64,000 bases of DNA. Origin: Paractinoplanes ferrugineus (GTDB lineage: Bacteria; Actinomycetota; Actinomycetes; Mycobacteriales; Micromonosporaceae). A program made the position numbers and the translations under genes. The notes under the pieces were generated by a model. It worked only from the letters and a program-made list of their open reading frames with translations. It did no database searches and was not told where the DNA came from. The stretch covers positions 1 through 64,000 of the forward strand of contig NZ_BOMM01000039.1 of the NCBI RefSeq assembly GCF_016862195.1, given 5' to 3'. Below are positions 1 through 8,730 of the stretch, piece after piece. The stretch's first letter is position 1. Each line of letters begins with the position of its first letter.

Positions 1-889
1 CGACCAGGCGGTAGTAGGCCGGGTTGTCGATGCCGCGGAACGACAGGGTCGGGCCCAGGTGGTTGCCCTCGGCGGTGTGGTTGTAGACGACGTCGAGGAT
101 CACCTCGATGCCGGCCTGGTGCAGCGCCTTGACCATCGACTTGAACTCCTGCACCTGGCCGCCGTGGCCGCCGAACCCGGCGTAATCGTTGTGCGGGGCG
201 AAGAAGCCGATCGTGTTGTAGCCCCAGTAGTTGGACAGACCGCGTTCGGCGAGCGTGGAATCGTGCACGAACTGGTGCACCGGCATCAGCTCGACGGCGG
301 TCACGCCCAGTTTCTGGAAATGCTCGATCATCCGGGGGTGGGCGAGCCCCGAATAGGTCCCGCGCACGTCGTCCGGAATGCCCGGATGACGCATCGTGAT
401 GCCCTTCACGTGTGTCTCGTAGATCACCGTCTCCCAGAACGGGATGCGCAGCGGCCGGTCGTTGGCCCAGTCGAAGAACGGGTTGACCACCACGGCCTTC
501 TGCGCGAACGGGGCCGAGTCGGCGTCGTTGCGCGACAGCGGGTCGCCGAACCGGTACGCGAACAGCGCCTCGTCCCACTCGTTATGCCCGTCGATCGCCT
601 TCGCGTACGGGTCGAGGAGCAGCTTGTTCGGGTTGCACCGGACGCCCCGCTGGGGGTCGTAGGGGCCGTGCACGCGGTAGCCGTACCGCTGGCCCGGCAC
701 CACCCGCGGCAGATAGCCGTGCCAGACGAGTGCCTCCCGCTCCGGCAGATCGATGCGGGTCTCCGTGCCGTCGTCGTCGAACAGGCACAACTCGACGCGC
801 TCGGCAACCTCGGAGAAGAGCGCGAAGTTGGTACCGCCGCCGTCGTACGTCGCGCCCAGCGGATAGGAGCTACCTGGCCAGATCTTCAT
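1..889 (-). CDS. glgX: Glycogen debranching enzyme GlgX, N-terminal part
   Basis: Cut by the left window edge; about 296 N-terminal residues are present. The start is the ATG at 889-887, giving a protein beginning MKIWPGSSYPLG. The N-terminal CBM48-type domain has the family pattern GGTNFALFSE followed by ERVELCLFDDDG. It leads into the alpha-amylase (GH13) barrel: ETHVKGITMRHPGIP, then TAVELMPVHQF and the first conserved barrel motif DVVYNHT, with GYNTIGFFAPH between. GlgX hydrolyses alpha-1,6 branches of limit-dextrin-type glycogen in the cytoplasm. The catalytic Asp/Glu residues would lie in the missing C-terminal part. Identification to the GlgX/isoamylase family is firm; TreX is the main alternative name for the same family. 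Confidence 0.93.
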   Translation of the reverse strand, partial: MKIWPGSSYPLGATYDGGGTNFALFSEVAERVELCLFDDDGTETRIDLPEREALVWHGYLPRVVPGQRYGYRVHGPYDPQRGVRCNPNKLLLDPYAKAIDGHNEWDEALFAYRFGDPLSRNDADSAPFAQKAVVVNPFFDWANDRPLRIPFWETVIYETHVKGITMRHPGIPDDVRGTYSGLAHPRMIEHFQKLGVTAVELMPVHQFVHDSTLAERGLSNYWGYNTIGFFAPHNDYAGFGGHGGQVQEFKSMVKALHQAGIEVILDVVYNHTAEGNHLGPTLSFRGIDNPAYYRLV

Positions 890-1101
890 GTCCGCTCTGC
901 TTCCCACAAGTCCCCCCGAGCAATCCCGGCCCGCCCCCGGAGTCAAGCCCGCCGAGCGCCCCGGCGCAACCCGGGCGAGGGGCCGAATGCCAAAAGCTAT
1001 TCACGTACGTCATTTGCCAGTTCCTTTAATAATCGTTCGGCTATGGACGGGGCGGGGGCCGTTCGGCAATATCGTCCGCACCACCACCGAGGAGACCGCA
1101 A

Positions 1102-1965
1102 ATGCGGCGCCACCCCCTGCTCGCCCCGCCGGCCGTGAATTCCGGCGATTCCCCGCGCACCGTCGCCCTGCCCGCCGGGTTCGCGCCCGAGGGCATCGCG
1201 ATCGCCGGCATCCACGCCTATGTCGGCTCCCGGGCCACCGGCTCGGTCTACCGCGCCGACCTGGTCACCGGGGCCGGCGAGCTGATCCACACCGGGCCCG
1301 GCACCCCCACCGCCGGCCTGTGCGTCGACGACCGGGGCCGGGCGTTCCTGTCCGGCAACACCGGCGGCGACATCCGGGTGATCAGCGTCCGCACCGGTGC
1401 ACTGCTCGCCTCGTACCGGATCGCGGGTTTCCCCAACGACGTCGTCCTGACCCGGGCCGCCGCCTGGTTCACCGACTCGTTCAGCGCCACCCTGCACCGG
1501 CTGCCGATCGCCGCCGACGGCACGCTCGGCCCGTCGGTCACCGCGCTGCCCCTGACCGGCGTGACCATCACGGCCGGCACGGTCAACCTGAACGGCATCT
1601 GCGCCACCCCCGACGGCCGAGCCCTGCTCGTCGTGCAGTCCAACACCGGCCTGCTGTTGCGGGTCGACCCGGCCACCGGCGCCGCCACCCGGGTCCCGCT
1701 GGGCGGCGCCTCGCTGGTCCACGGCGACGGGCTGCTCCTCGACGGCCACACGCTGCACGTCGTACGTAACCGCGCCGACGTGGTCGAGGTCTTCCGGCTC
1801 AACCGCGGTGGCACCACCGCCGCCCCGGTCACCACCATCACCGACCCGCGCTTCGCGACCCCGACCGCCGCCGCGCTGTCCGGCCGGCGCCTCTACGTCG
1901 TCAACGCCAGACTGAGCACACCGGTCACCGCCGACGTCCCGTACGCCGTCGTCGCCCTGCCCTGA
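1102..1965 (+). CDS. SMP-30/gluconolactonase-like beta-propeller protein
   Basis: 287 residues, ATG start with a GAGGAGA ribosome site about 6 nt upstream. The protein is built from repeated blade-like segments (GFAPEGIAIAG, TAGLCVDDRGRAFLSG, NLNGICATPDGRALLVVQ, LVHGDGLLLDGHTLHVV). This pattern is typical of six-bladed propellers of the SMP-30/gluconolactonase/NHL type. Similar actinobacterial proteins are often named superoxide dismutase or sugar lactone lactonase without biochemical proof. There is no convincing signal peptide, so a cytoplasmic place is likely. Its stop is one base from the stop of the convergent gene on the other strand. Fold assignment is reasonable; substrate is unknown. 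Confidence 0.65.
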   Translation: MRRHPLLAPPAVNSGDSPRTVALPAGFAPEGIAIAGIHAYVGSRATGSVYRADLVTGAGELIHTGPGTPTAGLCVDDRGRAFLSGNTGGDIRVISVRTGALLASYRIAGFPNDVVLTRAAAWFTDSFSATLHRLPIAADGTLGPSVTALPLTGVTITAGTVNLNGICATPDGRALLVVQSNTGLLLRVDPATGAATRVPLGGASLVHGDGLLLDGHTLHVVRNRADVVEVFRLNRGGTTAAPVTTITDPRFATPTAAALSGRRLYVVNARLSTPVTADVPYAVVALP

Positions 1966-1966
1966 A

Positions 1967-2590
1967 TCACACCACCGAGAACTTCGGCGGCAGCTCGCCG
2001 CGTCCGGTGAGCGCCCGCAGCAGGGGCTCGCCGTCACCGACGGCGATGGCCACGTGGGCGGCCATGCTGGTGGCCTCGGCCACCGCCTCGGGTGACATCC
2101 CATGGGGTACGCCCACCGCCGCGGCCAGGTCGAGCCCATGCACCACCAGCTCGAACGTCCGGGTCGGCAGCCACGCCCGGACCGGCATGCCACCCACCGG
2201 CGTCGACACCACGTCGTCATCGCCGACCGCGGCCAGCGCCTGCGTGGCCCGCCCGGCCAGCTCCCGCACCACCCCGGCCGGGTCGTCACCCAGCGCCACC
2301 CCGGTCGCATGCGCGTCCGCCCCGGACGCCGACGTGAACGCCGCATGGACCTCGGCCGGCACCTGCCGGGCGAACGCCCAGAACCCCTCCGCATAGCGGA
2401 CGACCACCTCGTCGGCCGGTGTCGACAGCACTTCGGGAACCTGCCGCAGCGCCGAGCTCACCGTGTGCCCGACCAGATCCCGCACGGTCCAGTCGCCGAG
2501 CCCCGGGTCGTCCCACCGCGGCGCGGGCACCCGCGACACCAGGTCGACATAGCCAACAGCGGCAGCCCGAAACGCACGGCGATAATCCAT
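1967..2590 (-). CDS. Maleylpyruvate isomerase-like (DinB superfamily) protein
   Basis: 207 residues. The N-terminal half carries the mycothiol-dependent maleylpyruvate isomerase pattern: ARWDDPGLGDWTVRDLVGHT, where the D-x-T/S-V-R-D-L-x-x-H signature supplies one metal-binding His. The other two His positions appear around FELVVHGLDLAAAVG. Members of this superfamily are four-helix-bundle, metal-binding proteins. Many actinobacterial paralogues act with mycothiol or have no known substrate. The C-terminal third (EAVAEATSMAAHVAIAVGDGEPLLRALTGR) resembles the usual closing segment of these proteins. The length is normal. It is monocistronic as far as the sequence shows. Confidence 0.72.
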   Translation of the reverse strand: MDYRRAFRAAAVGYVDLVSRVPAPRWDDPGLGDWTVRDLVGHTVSSALRQVPEVLSTPADEVVVRYAEGFWAFARQVPAEVHAAFTSASGADAHATGVALGDDPAGVVRELAGRATQALAAVGDDDVVSTPVGGMPVRAWLPTRTFELVVHGLDLAAAVGVPHGMSPEAVAEATSMAAHVAIAVGDGEPLLRALTGRGELPPKFSVV

Positions 2591-2738
2591 GCCGCCAATC
2601 TTGCCCGCCCCCGCCGGGCTCCGCCGCCCCGATCCGCCCGCCGGCCTTTCCCCGGGCCGCGCTGCTTCCCCTCGGCCGCTCCCCGGGCCGCCGCGCCGCT
2701 TCCGGTCAGCCGTTCCCGGGTCGTCGCGCTGTTTCCGG

Positions 2739-4922
2739 TCAGCCGTCGGCGGGTGATCCGTCGGCGGTGCCCGCCGGTGGGCGCCGCTGGTGCCGGGAGT
2801 GCCGCCCGCCGTCGTCCGCCTCGTCTGCGGGCGGCGGCTCAGCCGGCTCGGACAGCCAGGCCGGTTGCCGAAGCCGGCTGCTCGTCTGCCAGACCTGAGC
2901 CTGCTCGGCGTGGGTGTCCCGGCCGGCCTGCGTGTCGTGTCCGGCCGCCGGCTGCTCGTCCCAGCCGCCCTGCTGCTGTGCGTTCCTCGCCACCTGGTCC
3001 TCGTACCGCCCGCCGTCCGGGTGGGCGTTCACCGCCCCCGGCCGCTGGTCCCAGCCGCCGTCGGGCCGTTCGTCCCAGCCGCCGTCCGGCTGTGCTTCGG
3101 CAGCCGGGTCGCGGTAGTCGCTGTGCCGCCCGCCGCTGGGGTAGGGCTCGCCGTAAGCGGGGAACCGTTCCCGCGGGTGGTAGTTCGAATAGCGCGGATC
3201 GGGCGCGTAGCCGTAGGGCGTGTTCGGTCCCGCCGACCCCCCACCATGCCGGCCGTGGCTCGACGGCTGATCCGGCTGCTGACCGGGCTCACCGGAGTGC
3301 CGCCCGCCCGGATCCGGCCCGACGCCCGGCTGCGGGCCGAACCCCTGATGCCGCCCGCCACCGGCGGCCTCGCCCGGCTGACCGCCTGCCTGCTCGCCGG
3401 CGGCCGGTCCCGGTGCACCGGACTCCCACCCGAGGTTTCCCGGCGTGTAGGGCCCCGGCTCCCACGCCCCACCTTCCGGTGCGGCTGCCCCGCGCTGCCA
3501 CCCGTGAGCCGACGGTTCAGCGGCCTCTGGCGGCCACCCGGAAGCTTGTGCGGCGCCCTGCTGCCATCCGGGGGCTTGTGCCGGGTCTGCCTCCGGCCAC
3601 CCGGGAGATTGTGTGGGGTCAGCCCCCCGCTGCCAGGCGGGAGCTTGCGCGGCGCCGGTTCCCTGCTGCCACCCGGTGGCGGACGGGTCGGCGGGGCCTT
3701 GCTGCCACCCGGTGGCGGAGGACTCGGTGGGCGGTTGCTGCCGGTCGGGAGGTGCTTGCGGGTGGCTCTGGGGCCATGCGGGCGCAGGTGGTCCGGTGGG
3801 GTTCGGCGACCAGGTGGGCGCGGTGGGCTCGGCGGCGCTCGGCGGCCGACCGGGAGTGGAGGCCGGGGGCCAACCCGGCGCCTGCGTCTCGTCGGATCGC
3901 TGCTGCTGGTAGGGGTCGCCGGGGGAGGACTGCCAGCCGAGCGCGCGGGCGTCGCCGGGGGCTTGCCACCCCGGCGCGGAGGTCTCGGCCGGGGCTTGCC
4001 ACCCGGGTGCCGGGGCGTCCCATGCGTGACCCTCGATCGCCGGGCCCGGGCCCGCGTCCGGCGGCTGCTGCCAGCCCGGCACGCGGGAACCGCCGGACCA
4101 CTCCGGCTCGGACGAGGGCGACGGCTCCGACAAGGGCGACGGCTCCGACGAGGGCGACGGCTCCGACAAGGGCGGCCAAGGCGACGAGGGCGGCCACGGC
4201 GAGGACGGGGATGACGAGGGCGATGACGGGAGGGCCATCGAGGCCGGTGGCGTCGTGGGTCGGGGCTGGCCGGCGTCGGGGGGTGGGTAGGAGTTGCCCA
4301 GGGCGGAGAAACGCGGACCGGCCCAGGGCGCGGCGGCCGGGGCGGGGGCCTCCGGTGGGGGCTCCATGCCGTGCCGGCCCGGCGGCTTGGGAGCGGGGCC
4401 GGCGCCGGGGGCGGTCGGCAGGCCCGAGGGCATCGGTGGGCGGGGGCCGGGCGGGTCGGGGAGTGACGGTGGCAGGGTGGTGGGCGGCAGGTTCGACAGG
4501 CCGGAACCCCCCGGGGCCGGGCGGTCGGTGGGGGTGGGCAGGTTCGCTGCGACCGGGTCGCTGCCCAGTGGGGGCGGGGGAGGCGGGAACGGGGTGAGGG
4601 GAGTCGAGGGCGGCTCCTCCGCGAACACCTGCGGGGCGAAGCCGGCGGCGAACCGCAGGGCACGCGCTCGGCGGCTCTGGCGGAGCATGTGCAGCGTCAG
4701 CACGACGGGGAGGGCCACGGCGAGATAGACCACGCGGCTCAGGCCGGCGCCGGGGCCGGTGGTGAACAGGTAGACCGCGTAACCCAGGAAGGCGACGCCG
4801 ACCAGGGCGTCGAGGGCGCGGGTGAAGCCGCGCTGGTCGAAGCCCCGGACGGCCAGGACCGCCATCGCGAGGCCGCTGACGGCCAGCAGGCCGACGTAGG
4901 CGTAGAACTCGCCTTTCGACAT
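2739..4922 (-). CDS. Membrane-anchored proline/tryptophan-rich repeat protein
   Basis: 727 residues from ATG 4922, chosen because GGGAG lies 9 nt upstream; an upstream start at 4958 lacks a site. The first 85 residues hold three predicted membrane segments (FYAYVGLLAVSGLAMAVLAV, ALVGVAFLGYAVYLF, VVYLAVALPVVLTLHML). After a basic stop (RQSRRARALRF) comes some 600 residues of low-complexity sequence rich in Pro, Gly, Gln and Ser. Within this tail short units of the type APGWQ recur more than a dozen times, and a Ser-Glu-Pro-Ser repeat is present. The distal part is rich in GG-R/W-D units (GGWDERPDGGWDQRP). The tail is probably cytoplasmic and disordered. No function is recognised. Repeats of this kind change length easily, so the reading frame should be treated as approximate in that region. 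Confidence 0.6.
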   Translation of the reverse strand: MSKGEFYAYVGLLAVSGLAMAVLAVRGFDQRGFTRALDALVGVAFLGYAVYLFTTGPGAGLSRVVYLAVALPVVLTLHMLRQSRRARALRFAAGFAPQVFAEEPPSTPLTPFPPPPPPLGSDPVAANLPTPTDRPAPGGSGLSNLPPTTLPPSLPDPPGPRPPMPSGLPTAPGAGPAPKPPGRHGMEPPPEAPAPAAAPWAGPRFSALGNSYPPPDAGQPRPTTPPASMALPSSPSSSPSSPWPPSSPWPPLSEPSPSSEPSPLSEPSPSSEPEWSGGSRVPGWQQPPDAGPGPAIEGHAWDAPAPGWQAPAETSAPGWQAPGDARALGWQSSPGDPYQQQRSDETQAPGWPPASTPGRPPSAAEPTAPTWSPNPTGPPAPAWPQSHPQAPPDRQQPPTESSATGWQQGPADPSATGWQQGTGAAQAPAWQRGADPTQSPGWPEADPAQAPGWQQGAAQASGWPPEAAEPSAHGWQRGAAAPEGGAWEPGPYTPGNLGWESGAPGPAAGEQAGGQPGEAAGGGRHQGFGPQPGVGPDPGGRHSGEPGQQPDQPSSHGRHGGGSAGPNTPYGYAPDPRYSNYHPRERFPAYGEPYPSGGRHSDYRDPAAEAQPDGGWDERPDGGWDQRPGAVNAHPDGGRYEDQVARNAQQQGGWDEQPAAGHDTQAGRDTHAEQAQVWQTSSRLRQPAWLSEPAEPPPADEADDGGRHSRHQRRPPAGTADGSPADG

Positions 4923-5029
4923 GAAGTGACTCCCGCGGTCCGGTGGGGCTTCCTCCACTGTCGGCCCCCGGGGCGGCGAATGTAGGTATAACGGAGAGTT
5001 GTCCGTTTCATGAAGGGGAGGTTTGTCCG

Positions 5030-5443
5030 GTGGGCTATGACCTTGAGCGGTTCGTGGTGGCGCAGGACGGGGTGTACGAGCGGGCGCTGGGTGAGCTCCG
5101 GGCCGGCAGCAAGCGGTCGCACTGGATGTGGTTCGTCTTTCCGCAAGTCAGTGGGCTCGGGTCGTCGCCCGCGGCGCAGCGCTATGCGATCAGCGGCGCG
5201 CCCGAGGCGCGGGCCTATCTGAGTCACCCGGTGCTCGGCCCGCGCCTGCGGGAATGCGCGCGGGCGATGCTCGCGCACGACCGGGGCGCCACGGAGATCC
5301 TCGGCTCCCCGGACGATCTCAAGCTGCGCTCCTCGATGACCCTGTTCGCCCAGGTCGCGGACGATCCGGCGATCTTCACCGAGGTGCTCGAGCGGTTCTT
5401 CGGCACGCCGGATCAACGCACTCTGGATCTTATGGCGAAATGA
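5030..5443 (+). CDS. DUF1810 family protein
   Basis: 137 residues from a GTG at 5030, preceded at 8 nt by the strong site AAGGGGAGG; longer in-frame starts have no such site. The protein starts VGYDLERFVVAQ and shows the full DUF1810 pattern: ELRAGSKRSHWMWFVFPQ, GLGSSPAAQRYAISG, EARAYLSHPVLGPRL, ILGSPDDLKLRSSMTLF and a C-terminal RFFGTPDQRTLDL. The family is small, cytoplasmic and alpha-helical, also called calpastatin-like in old annotations. Members are linked to NAD/ADP-ribose metabolism in recent work, but no role can be read here. Its stop TGA overlaps a possible ATGA start of the next gene, and the two may be co-transcribed. Confidence 0.85.
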   Translation: MGYDLERFVVAQDGVYERALGELRAGSKRSHWMWFVFPQVSGLGSSPAAQRYAISGAPEARAYLSHPVLGPRLRECARAMLAHDRGATEILGSPDDLKLRSSMTLFAQVADDPAIFTEVLERFFGTPDQRTLDLMAK

Positions 5444-5505
5444 CCCATTTCTACCCATTATGGCTGTTAAGGTACTGGATCATGCGCTCAGGGGATCTGC
5501 CACGC

Positions 5506-7065
5506 ATGGGTGTTCCGGACGACCTCGCCGTCCGGCTCAGTCTGCCCGAACAGCACGAATATCTGACCCGGTCCCTGCGCCGGCGCACGCTGTTCGGGGC
5601 GGCCGCCGGGGGCGCGGTCGCGGTGAAGATGCGCAGCCCGGCGTTCGCGCGCCAGGGGGACTTCCACCCGGGCCGGCTGATCGTCCCCTTCGGCCGGCAT
5701 CTCGCCTGGGGGGCCAACCCCCGCACCCAGATGCGGATCGGCTGGCAGGTCCCCGACAAGGTCCGCCACCCGTACGTACGGGTGGGCGACTCCCCGGCCG
5801 GTCTCGGCGACAAGATCCCGGCCGAGATCCGGCCGTTGCACACCGAGGTCAAGGACGTCATCGCGGCGACCGACCAGTTCTACGTGCACGCCGCGATCGA
5901 CGGCCTCGAACCCGGCCGGACCTACTTCTACGTGGTCGGCCACCACGGGTTCGAACCGACCGACCTGGCCGAGTTCGGTCGCATCGACACGTTCACGACC
6001 GCACCCACCCGCACCCGGGTCGCCGAGCCGTTCACCTTCACCGCGTTCGGTGACCAGGGAGTCAGCCCGCAGGCGCTGCACAACGACAGCCGGATCGCCG
6101 CCCAGAAGCCGGTGTTCCATCTGCACGCGGGCGACCTCTGCTACGCCGACGCGTCCGGCAAGGGCGAGCTCGACGATCTCTACAACCCGACGCGGTGGGA
6201 CCAGTTCCTGGCCCAGAACGAGCCGATCGCGGCGACCGTGCCGTGGATGGCGACGCTGGGCAACCACGACATGGAGGCGATCTACTCGCCGCACGGCTAC
6301 GGCGGGCAGCTCGCCCGGTGGGAGTTCCCGGGCAACGGCCCGGCGAAGGCGGTCGGGTCGTACTCGTTCGTCTACGGCAACGTGGGGGTGGTCGCCCTCG
6401 ACGCGAACGACATCTCCTTCGAGATCACGGTCAACCGCGGTTACACCCACGGCGCCCAGACGGCCTGGCTGGACGAGCGGCTGAAGTGGCTCCGCGCGCA
6501 GCCGGACGTCGATTTCGTGGTCGTCTTCTTCCACTACTGCGCCTATTCGACGACCGTCTCGCACGCCTCCGACGGCGCGGTCCGCAACATGTGGGTGCCG
6601 CTGTTCGACAAGTACGGCGTGGACCTGGTCATCAACGGGCACAACCACATCTACGAGCGGGCCGACACCATGAAGGCCGGCCGTTCGACGAGGACGCCGA
6701 TCGGCGCCACCGTGCACCCCGGGACCGACGGCACCACCTATGTCACGGCCGGGGCGGGTGGTCGCGGCCTGTACGAGTTCTCCGCGCCGGACACCTACGC
6801 CGGTCACGAGCGCGGCATCGACGCGGTCAAGTCGTTCGTCTGGAACGCCGACGGCGACCGGGTGGACGAGATCGTCCCCTGGTCGCGGGTGCGCTACACC
6901 GGTTATTCGTTCCTGGCCGTCGACGTGCGACCGGCCCACGCCGGCCGGACCGCCACCATGACGTTGCGCGCGGTCACCGAGAAGGGTGCCGAGATCGACC
7001 GGCTGGTCCTCGCGCGAACCGCCGGGGACGGCTCCCGTCTGCACCTCAGCGACGACGCCGGCTGA
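5506..7065 (+). CDS. Secreted purple acid phosphatase-like metallophosphoesterase
   Basis: 519 residues if ATG 5506 is used (AGGGG 11 nt upstream, protein beginning MGVPDDLAVRLSL as in related proteins). In-frame ATGs at 5482 and 5440 are alternatives. The N-terminus contains a twin-arginine-like signal, SLRRRTLFGAAAGGAVAV, so Tat export is likely. An FN3-like N-terminal domain (to about residue 175) is followed by the dinuclear metal site: FGDQG, HAGDLCYAD, LGNHDME, FFHYCAY and GHNHIYER. This is the set of five motifs of purple acid phosphatases/metallophosphatases. The expected role is hydrolysis of phosphate esters outside the cell membrane for phosphate supply. All metal ligands seem present. 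Confidence 0.88.
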   Translation: MGVPDDLAVRLSLPEQHEYLTRSLRRRTLFGAAAGGAVAVKMRSPAFARQGDFHPGRLIVPFGRHLAWGANPRTQMRIGWQVPDKVRHPYVRVGDSPAGLGDKIPAEIRPLHTEVKDVIAATDQFYVHAAIDGLEPGRTYFYVVGHHGFEPTDLAEFGRIDTFTTAPTRTRVAEPFTFTAFGDQGVSPQALHNDSRIAAQKPVFHLHAGDLCYADASGKGELDDLYNPTRWDQFLAQNEPIAATVPWMATLGNHDMEAIYSPHGYGGQLARWEFPGNGPAKAVGSYSFVYGNVGVVALDANDISFEITVNRGYTHGAQTAWLDERLKWLRAQPDVDFVVVFFHYCAYSTTVSHASDGAVRNMWVPLFDKYGVDLVINGHNHIYERADTMKAGRSTRTPIGATVHPGTDGTTYVTAGAGGRGLYEFSAPDTYAGHERGIDAVKSFVWNADGDRVDEIVPWSRVRYTGYSFLAVDVRPAHAGRTATMTLRAVTEKGAEIDRLVLARTAGDGSRLHLSDDAG

Positions 7066-7124
7066 ACAAAGTGCGGCCGGCACCCTCGCCTTCCGGCCCG
7101 GCGGGGCGCTAATGTTCCGGACTC

Positions 7125-7994
7125 ATGACGGGTCTGGAGCCGGCGGCGATGAAGCTGCTCGCCACCCTCCTGCGATCCCGGCCGGCGACACGCGACGAAC
7201 TGCGCCTGATCCGCACCGTCCCGCCCGGCGCCGACCGGCTCCTGGACCAGTTGATCCGGGCCGATTTCGTCGAGGAGGCCGAGGGCCGGCTCACGTACCA
7301 CGCCCCCGACCGTACGGTCCAGGAGCAGGCCCGCACCCTGGCCGGTCTGGTCGGTCTGCTGCCCGAGCTCAGCCGCGAATGGCGGCAGGGCGCCGAGCGG
7401 CGGGCCACTCTCGACATCGAACTGGTGCACCGGCCCGGCACGCGATGGCAGGCGTGGACGCGGGTGCCGCAAGCGGCGCTCAACCTGTGCCCCACACTCG
7501 ACGAGGTCGAGGACCTGGTGGCCGGTCAGAGCCGGGGGCGGGTCGTGCTGCCGGCCTCGGTGGTGGTCGGCGAGGCCGACCGGCGCGCGGTCGACGAGCT
7601 GGTCACGGCCGGGATGCGGGTCCGGCTGGCCCGCTGCGTCGAGACGTGGCTCTATTCCGGCCCGGACGGGCTGTGCGCGCTGCCGGTGGTGTGGGGCGAG
7701 CACCCGCCGACCAGCATCATGCTCGTGCGTGATCCGTCGATCCGGGCGCTGACCGCCGCGTACGCGGAAGGGGTGTGGCACGGCGCCGAGCCCTACCGCC
7801 GGCCCCGCCCGGAATGGCAGGACGTGCTGCGCCTGCTGGCGCTCGGCATGTCGGACCGGGCGATCGCCTCCGCCCACGGCACGTCGCAGCGCACCGTGGA
7901 GCGGCGGATCGCCGAGGCGATGGCGCATTTCGGCGTCGGCACCCGGTTCGAGCTGGGCGCCGCGTGGTCAGTTGAACAGCCAGGCGAACGATGA
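7125..7994 (+). CDS. TrmB/LuxR-type transcriptional regulator with C-terminal HTH
   Basis: 289 residues from ATG 7125. A TAATGT hexamer lies 9 nt upstream, so the leader is very short or absent. The N-terminal region (LLATLLRSRPATRDELRLI) looks like a TrmB/winged-helix-like segment. The middle has no recognised ligand domain. The C-terminus carries a LuxR-like helix-turn-helix: EWQDVLRLLALGMSDRAIAS, SQRTVERRIAEAMAHFGV and FELGAAW. This architecture is common among actinobacterial one-component regulators of unknown target. Its last 27 nt overlap the end of the convergent lipoprotein gene. The upstream phosphatase gene is 60 nt away and may be unrelated. Confidence 0.75.
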   Translation: MTGLEPAAMKLLATLLRSRPATRDELRLIRTVPPGADRLLDQLIRADFVEEAEGRLTYHAPDRTVQEQARTLAGLVGLLPELSREWRQGAERRATLDIELVHRPGTRWQAWTRVPQAALNLCPTLDEVEDLVAGQSRGRVVLPASVVVGEADRRAVDELVTAGMRVRLARCVETWLYSGPDGLCALPVVWGEHPPTSIMLVRDPSIRALTAAYAEGVWHGAEPYRRPRPEWQDVLRLLALGMSDRAIASAHGTSQRTVERRIAEAMAHFGVGTRFELGAAWSVEQPGER

Positions 7995-8552
7995 GCCCTT
8001 CGCGGTCAGCTTGAGGGTGCCGGCGGTGCAGCTGTAGGTCAGGGTGTTCGTCCCGAACGTGTCGGCCGGCATCTTCACCGGCGAATCCCGGTCGTGTCCG
8101 TCGACCGTCGCCGACGTGTCCACGTCGATTCCCCCGGTCCACGTGCCGGTCGGCTGCAGGGTCCGGCCGGAGACCTTCCACTGCCCGCCCGCCGACCCGG
8201 TGTGCCGCCGGGTGACGACCACGTCGGCGCCGTTGCTCGTCCGCCCGGAGATCCTCGCGCTGGTCTCGTCGAGGATCGTCACGTTCAGGTCCTGGGTGAC
8301 GGTGAGGGTCTGGTCGCCCTCGACCCGGACCTGTTTGGCGTCGAGCCCGCGCACCGCCTCCCGGTAGCTGGCCTCGAGGTCGGGGTTGGACGCCTTCCAG
8401 GGGCTGCCCGCGACGAGGCACTGCTGGTCGGCCGACCCGGGCAGGGTGGTGGCCTTGGGCGCGGCCGGGGCCGCCCCGGCATCGGCGCCGGCGCAGCCTC
8501 CCGTCCCGAGCAGGGTCACGCCGCCGCACAGCACGATGATCCATTGCTTCAC
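7968..8552 (-). CDS. Putative lipoprotein of unknown function
   Basis: 194 residues from GTG 8552. The frame is open further upstream but has no better site, and an alternative GTG is at 8573. The N-terminus is VKQWIIVLCGGVTLLG followed by TGGCAG, an export signal with a degenerate lipobox around the Cys. After an Ala/Pro linker the mature part shows a C-terminal beta-rich segment (TLTVTQDLNVTILDET, RRHTGSAGGQWKVSGR, NTLTYSCTAGTLKLTAKG). Two Cys (near QCLVAG and TYSCTAG) might form a disulphide. No family recognised. Its 3' end overlaps the convergent regulator gene by 27 nt. Confidence 0.6.
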   Translation of the reverse strand: MKQWIIVLCGGVTLLGTGGCAGADAGAAPAAPKATTLPGSADQQCLVAGSPWKASNPDLEASYREAVRGLDAKQVRVEGDQTLTVTQDLNVTILDETSARISGRTSNGADVVVTRRHTGSAGGQWKVSGRTLQPTGTWTGGIDVDTSATVDGHDRDSPVKMPADTFGTNTLTYSCTAGTLKLTAKGSSFAWLFN

Positions 8553-8693
8553 GGTCGGTGATGTTATGGCCACCGAACCCGCTCGCGACCTGGCCGGACG
8601 CGGCGGAAGTCCGACACGGCGGAGATCCGAAACAGCGACGCGGGCCGATCCGGCGGCGGCCGTCACCGGGCTGCCCCGGGACCGGGCCGGCCG

Positions 8694-8724
8694 CGCGGTG
8701 AGGGGTGCGGCGCCCCTCACCGCG
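8694..8724 (-). terminator. Terminator behind the FN3-CBM2 gene
   Basis: Perfect 12-bp inverted repeat (CGCGGTGAGGGG and its complement) with a 7-nt loop, starting 7 nt past the stop codon of the minus-strand gene at 8731. There is no long T run, as usual for actinobacterial terminators. Confidence 0.75.
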
Positions 8725-8730
8725 ACCGGG

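Noticed and set aside
2739..4300. Tandem DNA repeats as a mobile or CRISPR-like array
   Set aside because: They are codon-level repeats (PGWQ units) inside one reading frame, irregular in length.
2102..4597. An 831-codon plus-strand frame
   Set aside because: Arg/Pro-rich shadow of the repeat protein gene on the other strand; no domain or ribosome site.
5930..5960. GGGTTCGAACC as a tRNA T-loop
   Set aside because: It lies inside the phosphatase gene and no cloverleaf can be formed around it. No tRNA gene was found in the window.
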